Below the pieces are notes generated by a model. That model saw only the letters and a list, made by a program, of their open reading frames with translations, had not been told where the DNA came from and made no database searches. From Paractinoplanes tereljensis (GTDB lineage Bacteria; Actinomycetota; Actinomycetes; Mycobacteriales; Micromonosporaceae), in assembly GCF_016862435.1 (NCBI RefSeq), contig NZ_BOMY01000002.1, positions 1 through 64,000 on the forward strand: a DNA stretch of 64,000 nt. Reading direction: 5' to 3'. Shown one piece after another: positions 34,847-42,410 of the stretch. Positions within the stretch are counted from its first letter, which is position 1. Each line of letters starts with the position of its first letter. The translations under genes were made by a program, and so were the position numbers.

Positions 34847-35671
34847 TCACACTTTGCGGTATTTGGCCTGTGCGAAGCAGTAGATGCCGAACGCCGCGAT
34901 GCCGAGCCCGATCAGCGCGAGCAACCACACGCCCCACGGGTGACCGGCCAGCGTCTTCAGCGCGGCGTCGAGGCCACGGGCCTTCGCCGGGTCGTAGTTG
35001 ACGGCGGCGACCACGACCAGGATGCCGGCGATGGCGTACGCGGTGCCTTTGGCGGTGTAACCGCCCATGCCGAGCCGGGTGGTGGACTTTCGCACCGAGG
35101 GAGCCATCTCTTGCGTGTTGAGGTGCTTCAGGAACTTCTTCTTGTATCCATAGATGAAGATGCCGATGCCGACCCCGATGACCACCAGGCCGATGAAACC
35201 GACCAGCCAGCGACCGCCGGAGTGGGCCATGATGCCGGCCGACTTGTTCTGCTGGTTCTGCGCCATCGACGAGTTGCCGCCGCGCAGGACATTGACCGCG
35301 TACCAGGCCAGCATCACGTAGAGGATCGCGCGGATGCCGGAGACGACCCGCTCGGCGATCGCGGTCTTGTCCTGCGGGCCGCTCTCCCCGATGGCGGCCT
35401 CGAAGGCCTGCCAGAGGGCCAGGCCGACCATGCCGATCGCGATCAGAACCAGCAGGGCCTTCCCGAAACCGTTGCCGGCCAGGGACTGCAGCGCACCGGA
35501 CTGGTCGCTCTCCTGCTTGGAGCCGCCGAAGGCGACCTGGACGGCGATCCACGCGAAGATCAGGTGGACGATGCCGTAACCGACGAAGCCGGCCCGGGCC
35601 ACCATCTCCAGCGGTTTGCTGTCGGCGGCCCGCGATGCGGTGTGCTTGACGTTCGACGTGGCGGAGGACAT
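34847..35671 (-). CDS. DUF1206 membrane protein
   Basis: 274 residues, six membrane helices arranged as three repeats of about 80 residues, each starting with an Arg/Gly pair (ARAGFVGYGIVHL, IRAILYVMLAWY, RLGMGGYTAKGTAYAIAGI) and followed by a soluble loop. This is the DUF1206 pattern, found in actinobacteria and cyanobacteria; function unknown. ATG after AGGGGG. Confidence 0.88.
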   Translation of the reverse strand: MSSATSNVKHTASRAADSKPLEMVARAGFVGYGIVHLIFAWIAVQVAFGGSKQESDQSGALQSLAGNGFGKALLVLIAIGMVGLALWQAFEAAIGESGPQDKTAIAERVVSGIRAILYVMLAWYAVNVLRGGNSSMAQNQQNKSAGIMAHSGGRWLVGFIGLVVIGVGIGIFIYGYKKKFLKHLNTQEMAPSVRKSTTRLGMGGYTAKGTAYAIAGILVVVAAVNYDPAKARGLDAALKTLAGHPWGVWLLALIGLGIAAFGIYCFAQAKYRKV

Positions 35672-35707
35672 GCCCCCTCATTGACCGAACTGGACGTCTG
35701 ACAAACC

Positions 35708-36034
35708 TCAGTTACGTGACACCTGGAAACTAACGGTGTCGCCGGTAACGCTGTCGAGTGACACCGCGAGGCCCGCGACATTGACCGCCTGCTGTCCCTT
35801 GGTCAGGCTGATCTGCTCGCCGGCGACGTCGAGGGTGACCGTGTTGGCGTCGGCGCTGACGAATTTCGCCTCGACGCCGAGCACGCTGGCGCTCGCGTTG
35901 ACCTCGCGGTCGATGGTGACCGTGCACTGATCCAGACCGCAGTTGACGTTGTCACTGCTGCAACCGGCAAGGAGCGCGAGGCCGAGAACGGCCGAGCTGA
36001 GTGCGGCGGCGACGCGCCGGGTGGGCTTGAGCAC
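35708..36034 (-). CDS. Small lipoprotein
   Basis: 108 residues from a GTG with a lipoprotein signal peptide (VAAALSSAVLGLALLAGC), so Cys is the expected lipid anchor. The mature part is small, with two Cys (NCGLDQC) and a beta-rich pattern (TVTIDREVNASASVLGVEAKF). No family recognised. Located 33 bases from the divergent acetyltransferase start. Confidence 0.78.
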   Translation of the reverse strand: MLKPTRRVAAALSSAVLGLALLAGCSSDNVNCGLDQCTVTIDREVNASASVLGVEAKFVSADANTVTLDVAGEQISLTKGQQAVNVAGLAVSLDSVTGDTVSFQVSRN

Positions 36035-36067
36035 TCTTGAAGGGTACGGGCTCCGCGCGACCCTAAA

Positions 36068-36361
36068 GTGAGGGTGGTGAGCGACATCGAGGTTCGTGAC
36101 AACCCTGCACAGCACCGCTTCGAGCTGCTGGTCGACGGTTCCGTCGCCGGGCTCGCGGCTTACCGCCTCCGCGAGGGCGCGATCGTGATCACGCACAGCG
36201 AGGTCAACCGGGAGTTCCGCGGCCAGGGCCTCGGCAACGAGCTGGCCCAGCGCACGCTGGAGCTGCTGCGTTCCCGAGGCGACAAGGTCGTCCCGGTCTG
36301 TCCGTTCTTCGCGAAGTACGTCGTGGAGCACCCGACCTACGACGACATCATCGTCGCCTAG
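36068..36361 (+). CDS. GCN5-related N-acetyltransferase-like protein (YidJ type)
   Basis: 97 residues. Matches the short GNAT group with REGAIVITHSEVNREFRGQGLGNELAQRTLELLRSRGDKVVPVCPFFAKYV; the acetyl-CoA loop is RGQGLG. Start is uncertain between GTG codons at 36068 and 36077. Substrate unknown. Its stop is 9 bases from the convergent glycosidase gene. Confidence 0.85.
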   Translation: MRVVSDIEVRDNPAQHRFELLVDGSVAGLAAYRLREGAIVITHSEVNREFRGQGLGNELAQRTLELLRSRGDKVVPVCPFFAKYVVEHPTYDDIIVA

Positions 36362-36369
36362 CCGGCCGG

Positions 36370-37929
36370 CTACGCCGCCAGCGGAGCCGGCACCGGGGTC
36401 CCGGCGATCAGCTCGGCCGCGGCCCGGCCGCAGGCGCGCGTCGCACCGTAGGTGGCGATGTGCACTCCGCCGAGCACCGTCACCGGGACGCCCATCTCGA
36501 CCACGATCGCGTCCGGCCGCCGGGCCAGCACCGCGGTGATCACGTCGGCCAGCCAGGCGTGCCGGTGCAGGTCGCGCACGACCAGCACCAGGGTGCGGCC
36601 GCCGGCCCCGGCGAGCACGGTCGCCGCCGGGTCGGTGAGCTCGGCCAGGTAGCTCTCGGTGAGCCGGATCGACGTGGTGCCCGGGCGCAGGTCGTCCAGC
36701 GGCGCGCTGACGCCCCACGGGGTCTCCTCGCCGACCGCGATGTTGCGCGGCGGCGCGAACTCGACGACGTGCGCGGCGCCGGTGATCGGCAGCGAGACGG
36801 CACCGTCGGCGGCGGTGACCCGGACCGCGCGGCGTGCGGCGTCGAAGCCGACCGCCGAGCCGGGCTGGGGCTTCACACCGTTGCCGTTGCCGTTGGTCCG
36901 CGGGACGGCGGTCACGCCGGCCCCCCGGCGGGCGGCGGTGGTCCAGGCGGCGAGGCGGCCGACCCGGGCCGCGGCGTCGTACAGCCGCTCGGCCGGCAGC
37001 GTGCCGTTGTGCACGGCGGCCACGATCGCGTCGCGCAGCTCGATCGCGGTGTCCTCGCCGGCCAGGCCGCCACCCACGCAGATCGCGTCGGCGCCGGCCG
37101 CGATGGCCCGCACGGTCGCGCCGGCCAGGCCGTACTTGCGGGCCACGCCCTGCATCTCGATGCCGTCGGTGACGATCAGGCCGTCGAAACCCATCTCGGT
37201 GCGCAGCAGGTCGGTCAGGATGCGCCGGCTCAGGGTGGCGGGCAGCTCCGGGTCGTACGCCGGGACCAGCAGGTGGCCGGTCATCACGACCTTGACGCCG
37301 GCCTCGATGGCGGCCCGAAAGGGCAGCAGCTCGCAGGCGTCCAGGGCGGCCCGGTCGCGGTCGATCAGCGGCACCTCGTGGTGCGAGTCGACGCTCGTGT
37401 CGCCGTGGCCCGGGAAGTGCTTGGCACAGGCGGCGACGCCGGCCTCCTGGATACCGCGGACGAACGCGGCCGAGTGGCGGGCGACCAGCTGGGGTTCGGC
37501 GCCGAATGCCCGTACGCCGATGACCGGATTGTCGGGGTTGCTGTTGACGTCGGTGTCCGGCGCGTAGTCGAGCGTGATGCCGCCGTGGGCCAGCTCGAAG
37601 CCGAGGTCACGAGCGACCGCCTCGGTCAGCTCGGGGTCGTCGATCGCGCCGAGGGCCAGGTTGCCGGGCCGGGAGCTGCCGTGCCGGGACTCGAACCGGG
37701 TGACGTCGCCGGCTTCCTCGTCGATCGCCACGATCACGTCGGGCCGTTCGGCGCGTAACTGCGCGGTCAGCGCGGCCACCTGGGCCGGACTCTCGACGTT
37801 GCGGGCGAAGAGAGCCACGCCGCCGAGACCCTCGCCGATCCACCGGCGAACCCAGTCGGGTGCGGTGGTGCCCACGAAGCCCGGTTGGAGCACCGCGGCC
37901 GCCAGCTTCGCCAGTTCTTGGTGGGGCAT
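36370..37929 (-). CDS. nagZ: Glycoside hydrolase family 3 beta-N-acetylhexosaminidase (NagZ-like)
   Basis: Removes terminal beta-linked N-acetylglucosamine, as in cell-wall turnover. 519 residues. The (beta/alpha)8 domain has IVAIDEEAGDVTRFESR and the His-Asp dyad loop KHFPGHGDTSVDSHHEVP, with the nucleophile in IVTDGIEMQGV. A second domain after about residue 330 is present, unlike short NagZ enzymes. No signal peptide, so cytosolic. I took the ATG 11 bases after GGAGG; a GTG at 37959 would add ten residues. Confidence 0.88.
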   Translation of the reverse strand: MPHQELAKLAAAVLQPGFVGTTAPDWVRRWIGEGLGGVALFARNVESPAQVAALTAQLRAERPDVIVAIDEEAGDVTRFESRHGSSRPGNLALGAIDDPELTEAVARDLGFELAHGGITLDYAPDTDVNSNPDNPVIGVRAFGAEPQLVARHSAAFVRGIQEAGVAACAKHFPGHGDTSVDSHHEVPLIDRDRAALDACELLPFRAAIEAGVKVVMTGHLLVPAYDPELPATLSRRILTDLLRTEMGFDGLIVTDGIEMQGVARKYGLAGATVRAIAAGADAICVGGGLAGEDTAIELRDAIVAAVHNGTLPAERLYDAAARVGRLAAWTTAARRGAGVTAVPRTNGNGNGVKPQPGSAVGFDAARRAVRVTAADGAVSLPITGAAHVVEFAPPRNIAVGEETPWGVSAPLDDLRPGTTSIRLTESYLAELTDPAATVLAGAGGRTLVLVVRDLHRHAWLADVITAVLARRPDAIVVEMGVPVTVLGGVHIATYGATRACGRAAAELIAGTPVPAPLAA

Positions 37930-38083
37930 GGGCCCGTGTACCTCCGCGTCGTCGCGCACGACTTCCCACTCGCATCCTTGCGCGTGGGAGCGCGCACCCC
38001 CGTTTGTGCCGACCTATGGTCACACCCAATCCCTATTTAGTCAACAAACCTTCCTATTAGCTGAGAGTCGATACGATGGCGAC

Positions 38084-38215
38084 GTGCAGACACCACTGGC
38101 CGCCGGTTCCGACGTCGACTGGTCCGAGATTCACGCCGTACGCCTGCTGGGGGTGGCCCTTGCTTTTCTCTTCCTGCTGTGGGCGATCCGCCGCATGTTC
38201 GGCGGCAAGAAGTAG
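38084..38215 (+). CDS. 43-residue single-helix membrane protein
   Basis: GTG start; the product VQTPLAAGSDVDWSEIHAVR leads into one membrane helix (LLGVALAFLFLLWAIRR) and ends MFGGKK. Short but well shaped, with GC-rich third positions. It lies 41 bases before the recQ ATG, in the same direction. Function unknown. Confidence 0.55.
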   Translation: MQTPLAAGSDVDWSEIHAVRLLGVALAFLFLLWAIRRMFGGKK

Positions 38216-38256
38216 GTCGTTTGCGGGCAACATTCGTGGGGCACAATGGCCGCTCG

Positions 38257-39888
38257 ATGAAACTTCCCGTGTACGGACCTCGCCTGCGCCGCGTCGCCCG
38301 GCAGCAGTTCGGCTGGCCCACGCTGCGGCCCGGCCAGTTCAAGCCGATGCGCGCCGTGCTGCGCCGCAAAGATGCCCTGGTCGTGCTGCCCACCGGCGCC
38401 GGCAAGTCGGCGATCTACCAGATCCCGGCCGTCCTGCTGCCCGGTCCCACCGTGGTGATCTCCCCGCTGCTGGCTCTGCAGCAGGACCAGATCGCCGCGC
38501 TGAACGAGCGGAACGACCCGAAGATCCGCGCGGTCCGGGTCAGCTCGGCCGAGACCCCGCACCAGCAGCGCGAGGCGATCCGGGAGATCCGCGAGGGCCG
38601 CGCCGAGTTCCTGTTCATCACCCCCGAGCAGCTCAGCGACCCGGAGCGGCTGGCCGAGGTGCGCGCGCTGAAGCCCGGCCTGATCGCCATCGACGAGGCG
38701 CACTGCATCTCGGCCTGGGGTCACGACTTCCGGCCGGACTTCCTGGCGCTGGGCGAGATGATCAAGGAGATGGGCCGCCCACCGGTGCTGGCCCTGACCG
38801 CGACCGCGTCTCCGCCGGTCCGCGACGACATCATCGAACGCCTGGGCCTGCGCAACCCCGAGATCCACGTGTCCGGGCTGGACCGGCGCAACCTGTTCCT
38901 CGAGGTCGCGTACTGCCCCGACGAGGACTACCGCTGGCGGCGGCTCACCCAGCTGATCGACGCTGCGTCCCGGCCCGGCATCATCTACGTCGCCACCCGG
39001 CGGGCCGCCGAGGAGCTTTCCGAACGCCTGTCGACCGCCGGCTACAACGCGACCTTCTACCACGGGGGCATGGCGGGCGGGCTGCGCGAGGAACGCCACG
39101 AGGACTTCACCGCCGACAAGATCGACATCATGGTGGCGACCTCGGCGTTCGGCATGGGCATCGACAAGGCCAACATCCGCTGGGTCGCGCACGTCGCCCT
39201 GCCCGACTCCCCCGACAGTTACTTCCAGGAGATCGGCCGCGGCGGCCGGGACGGCGAACAGGCCCACGCCATGCTGCTGTGGCGCTCCGAGGACGAGGCC
39301 ATCCAGCGCTTCTTCTCCGGCGGCTCCCCCGACGAGGTCGAACTGCGCGAGCTGGCCGCGGCGCTGCGCAGCGGCCCGATCACCAAGACCGCGCTGAAGG
39401 ACAAGACCGGGCTGGGCCCGCGCAAGCTGGGCGCCTATCTCGGCCTGCTGGAACAGGTGGGTGCCGCGGTGGCCGGCTCCGGCAACAAGATGACGGTGCC
39501 GAACTTCGCCCCGCTGCCGGCGGCCGCGGCGACCCTGGCCGTCAAGGAGTACGAACGTCAGCAGGTGGTCACCCGCTCCCGCACCGACATGATGCGTGGC
39601 TTCGCCCAGGCCCAGGGTTGCCGCAGCCAGACCCTGCTCGCCTACTTCGGCGAACAGATGAAGAAGCCCTGCGGCCACTGCGACAACTGCGTCAGCGGCG
39701 CGGCCGCCGAGGTGGCAGCCGAGGCCTCCGACGAGCCGTTCGCCGTCCACAGCAAGGTCAAGCACGGCGAGTGGGGCGCCGGCACGGTGATGGGCTACGA
39801 GGAGGACCGGATGACGGTCCTGTTCGACGAGGTCGGCTACAAGACCCTGTCCGTCCCGGTGGTCGTCGAGCACAAGCTGCTGAAGTAG
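38257..39888 (+). CDS. recQ: ATP-dependent DNA helicase RecQ
   Basis: 3'-5' superfamily 2 helicase for recombination and replication repair. 543 residues from the ATG at 38257; a TTG at 38221 is possible. Walker A LPTGAGKSAIYQ, DEAH box AIDEAHCISAWGHDFRP, motif III TATASPPVRDD, motif VI QEIGRGGRDGE, and zinc cysteines CGHCDNC. The usual HRDC domain is absent; the end is an SH3-like segment (KVKHGEWGAGTVMGYEEDRM) as in short actinomycete RecQ. Confidence 0.95.
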   Translation: MKLPVYGPRLRRVARQQFGWPTLRPGQFKPMRAVLRRKDALVVLPTGAGKSAIYQIPAVLLPGPTVVISPLLALQQDQIAALNERNDPKIRAVRVSSAETPHQQREAIREIREGRAEFLFITPEQLSDPERLAEVRALKPGLIAIDEAHCISAWGHDFRPDFLALGEMIKEMGRPPVLALTATASPPVRDDIIERLGLRNPEIHVSGLDRRNLFLEVAYCPDEDYRWRRLTQLIDAASRPGIIYVATRRAAEELSERLSTAGYNATFYHGGMAGGLREERHEDFTADKIDIMVATSAFGMGIDKANIRWVAHVALPDSPDSYFQEIGRGGRDGEQAHAMLLWRSEDEAIQRFFSGGSPDEVELRELAAALRSGPITKTALKDKTGLGPRKLGAYLGLLEQVGAAVAGSGNKMTVPNFAPLPAAAATLAVKEYERQQVVTRSRTDMMRGFAQAQGCRSQTLLAYFGEQMKKPCGHCDNCVSGAAAEVAAEASDEPFAVHSKVKHGEWGAGTVMGYEEDRMTVLFDEVGYKTLSVPVVVEHKLLK

Positions 39889-39948
39889 GCGGGGCGCTCC
39901 CGGCCCGGCGACATTGGCAGATCTCGCCGCTGGGCAGGCCGAACCCAT

Positions 39949-40006
39949 GGAAACCTCAGGTCAGAATTGGTTGCCGAAATAGAAACCTCCTGACACAGTT
40001 GGTTTC
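39949..40006 (+). promoter_or_regulatory. Two direct-repeat operator sites before the XRE/ImmA gene
   Basis: Two related 25-27 bp sites: GGAAACCTC...TTGGTTGCC (39949-39975) and AGAAACCTCC...TTGGTTTC (39981-40006). Each has GAAACC/GGTTTC-type ends, and the second abuts the ATG at 40007. Tandem sites directly over the start suggest autorepression by the encoded helix-turn-helix protein. Confidence 0.65.
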
Positions 40007-41173
40007 ATGGCGGGGAAAACGGTGGGTGCGCGGATCGCTGAGCTCCGAGCAGCCAGAGGACTGACCGGCACCGAGTTGGGCGAGGCCCTGGGCCTCACGA
40101 AGTCACAGGTTTCGAAGATCGAGAACGGGACTCGCAAACTCGACGTCGGCGAGCTGGCGGTGATCGCGGACGTCTTGCAGGTGACGCTGGCCGAGGTTCT
40201 GGGCATGCACCGCAAGGGCCCGCTCGCGCTGGCGGCACGAGTGATGAGTGTCCCGGCCAGCGACGAAACGCTCGCCGCCCGACGCCGCGTTCGCCAAGTG
40301 CTCGAGACGGAAGCAGCGTTGGCCGATGCCACCGGCCTGCGCCCGCTGACACGCTCGGCAGCCGCCGAGAAGGTCGCCGAGCGTGCGCTGTCGGAGGCGT
40401 TGGCGGACAAGTCCCCGACCGTGGCCGGCTCGCGCCTGGCGGAAATCGTGCGTGAGGAACTCGGGCTCGGGTCCTCTTCGATCGCCGACCTGCCGGCGCT
40501 CTGCGAGCGGCACTTCGCACTGAACATGCTGGCTTGGCCGACCGGCACGGCCGTCAGCGGCCTGTGCGCCCAGGGCACGGACATCGCCGTTGTCCTGATG
40601 AGTTCGTCGTACTCGCGCGGACACCAACGGTTCACCGGTGCGCACGAACTCGGGCACCACATCCTTCACGATCCGCGCGAGGTAATCGTCGAGAGCGACC
40701 TCTTCGTCGTCAACAGCCCGGTTGAGCGGCGCGCCAACGCCTTCGCGGCGGCACTGCTGATGCCACCTCAGGGGCTTCGCGAGGTGGCCGGCGGGCGGAA
40801 GATCGACGAGGCGGTGCTGACCGAACTGGTACACGAATTCGACGTCAGCTACACCGCGCTGATCCACCGGCTCGCCGACCCTGTTGCCGGGCTGCTGAGC
40901 AAAGACGAGCGGGACGCCTGGCTTGCCCGAAGCGCGACGGCGGTGTTGCGGGTCGGCGGTGATCTGGACCCACAGCGATGGACGACCGCAGACGAAGGAA
41001 CGCGCATCCCGCCCCGTTTGTGGGCCGCCGCCCAGCTGGGATATCGCCGCGGGCAGGTGGGCCTCGGCGTGCTCAGCTCGCTGTTGGACGAGGACGCCGA
41101 CGAGTTGTACCTACGGCTGGTCGAGGCGGAAATACTGCCCCCGGCCGTGCCGGACGACCTCGCGGACCTCTGA
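40007..41173 (+). CDS. XRE regulator fused to an ImmA/IrrE-type metallopeptidase
   Basis: 388 residues. The N-terminus is an HTH_3 domain (GARIAELRAARGLTGTELGE, LTKSQVSKIENGTRKL). A central linker is followed by the peptidase motif GAHELGHHILHDP (HExxH at 213-217) and the distal Glu region VERRANAFAAALLMP. Such proteins are antitoxins or de-repressors, often with a toxin gene overlapping at the 3' end. Here the next start overlaps as TGATG (41171-41175) and opens a truncated PIN coding sequence. Third-position GC is a little lower than in the neighbours. Confidence 0.9.
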   Translation: MAGKTVGARIAELRAARGLTGTELGEALGLTKSQVSKIENGTRKLDVGELAVIADVLQVTLAEVLGMHRKGPLALAARVMSVPASDETLAARRRVRQVLETEAALADATGLRPLTRSAAAEKVAERALSEALADKSPTVAGSRLAEIVREELGLGSSSIADLPALCERHFALNMLAWPTGTAVSGLCAQGTDIAVVLMSSSYSRGHQRFTGAHELGHHILHDPREVIVESDLFVVNSPVERRANAFAAALLMPPQGLREVAGGRKIDEAVLTELVHEFDVSYTALIHRLADPVAGLLSKDERDAWLARSATAVLRVGGDLDPQRWTTADEGTRIPPRLWAAAQLGYRRGQVGLGVLSSLLDEDADELYLRLVEAEILPPAVPDDLADL

Positions 41174-41301
41174 TGCTCGACTCCGAAACGTTCCTGTTCG
41201 ACACCTGCGCGATCATCAACCTGTCGTATTGCTCGCCGGTCGCCACCGTCGTTCGGCGCCATCTACCTACAGGGCGCCCGCTCTGGTCTCCCATCACATC
41301 G
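41173..41301 (+). pseudogene. Truncated PIN-domain toxin partner
   Basis: The frame starting at the overlapping ATG encodes MLDSETFLFDTCAIINLSYC then SPVATVVRRHLPTGRP, the beginning of a PIN domain with its first catalytic Asp (FDTCAIIN). PIN proteins next to XRE/ImmA genes are normally well over 100 residues. Here similarity ends after about 33 codons and the frame runs, without a stop, into the AraC gene. I read it as a toxin gene that lost its 3' part; a functional in-frame fusion to AraC cannot be excluded. Confidence 0.6.
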
Positions 41302-41397
41302 GGAAGCACCGAAAACGAGCCGAAGGCGGGACTTTCGCTGGGCTTTCGGCCGGGTGGCCGGATAGCGTGTGACTGCCGACACACGCCGGGGGTGACC

Positions 41398-42318
41398 GTG
41401 ACGCAGCTGGTGAGCTTCAGCACGGCGGAGCTGCCGGCTGCGCAGCGCATCGGGCTCTGGGAGGACCACAACCGGGACGCCCTGATCGGGCTGCGCTGTC
41501 GCATGATCAGTGAGGTGCCGTTCGAGGGCACCGAGGTCAATCTGCAGCTCGACCGGGTGCACCTGGCTCGGGTTCGGGGCACCTCACACGTCGTCGAGCG
41601 GCCGGCCGAGGTGATCCGGGCCAGCCCGGCCGACTCGATCGCGGTCTACCTGACGGTGTTCGGTGAGGCGTTCTTCTACCACGACGACGGCGTGCTCAGC
41701 CTGCGTCCGGGGCAGGCTCTGATCTGCGACGCCGACCGGCCGTTCATGCGTGGCTTCTCCCGCGGTCTGGAGGAGTTGGCGATCAAGGTGCCGCGGGCGA
41801 CCTTCCGCGAGCTGACCGGGCTCGACGCGCTGTCCGCCCCGCTCGTGCGCGACTTCGCCCAGGGAGATGCGGCGGCCCGCACCTTCGCCCGGCTGATCGA
41901 CCGGGCGCTGCGGCCCGGCGGCGACGAAGCGGTCGACGAGCAGACCGTGCTGCACCTGCTCGCGAGCATGACCGGGCGCAGCACGGCCGACCCGGCGACG
42001 GTGCACCTGGCCAACGCCCGTGCCTTCATCGAGGACCACCTGACCGACCCGAGCCTGAGCGCCGCCCGGGTCGCGGCCGGCATCGGCATCAGCGAACGGC
42101 ACCTGTCCCGGGCGTTCGCCGCCGCGGGCAGCAGCCTGCCGCAGTTCGTCCTGGTGCGCCGCCTCGAACGCTCTCGGGCCCGGCTGGTGGCCGGCCCGCG
42201 TGCCACGATCGCCGAGGTGGCGGCGGGCTGCGGGTTCGGTTCCGCCGCGTACTTCTCGCAGGCATTCCACGCCCACTTCGGCGTGCGTGCTACCGACGTA
42301 CGCCGGGCTGCGATTTAA
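41398..42318 (+). CDS. AraC-family activator of the hydroxyquinol genes (predicted)
   Basis: 306 residues: a cupin-like ligand domain (ADSIAVYLTVFGEAFFYHDDG, RPGQALICDADRPFMRG) and two AraC helix-turn-helix motifs (AARVAAGIGISERHLSRAF, TIAEVAAGCGFGSAAYFSQAF). Upstream of and in the same direction as the degradation genes, 92 bases before them, so it probably controls them. GTG at 41398 chosen; GTG at 41392 is the alternative. A longer frame continues upstream into the PIN remnant. Confidence 0.9.
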   Translation: MTQLVSFSTAELPAAQRIGLWEDHNRDALIGLRCRMISEVPFEGTEVNLQLDRVHLARVRGTSHVVERPAEVIRASPADSIAVYLTVFGEAFFYHDDGVLSLRPGQALICDADRPFMRGFSRGLEELAIKVPRATFRELTGLDALSAPLVRDFAQGDAAARTFARLIDRALRPGGDEAVDEQTVLHLLASMTGRSTADPATVHLANARAFIEDHLTDPSLSAARVAAGIGISERHLSRAFAAAGSSLPQFVLVRRLERSRARLVAGPRATIAEVAAGCGFGSAAYFSQAFHAHFGVRATDVRRAAI

Positions 42319-42410
42319 GGGTTTGGTTTTTCCGCCACGCCTTCGGATTTCCGCCGTGTTACCGGCCCGGGTCTTGCCGGGGGTGCCCCTGGCGTTCGCA
42401 GACTGATCGC

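Noticed and set aside
38020..38070. TTGACT on the minus strand as promoter of the glycosidase
   Set aside because: No -10 hexamer at 16-18 bases.
40978..42318. One 446-residue PIN-AraC fusion gene
   Set aside because: The AraC domain has its own GTG start, the segment before it does not look like a folded linker, and the frame also extends back into the XRE/ImmA gene.
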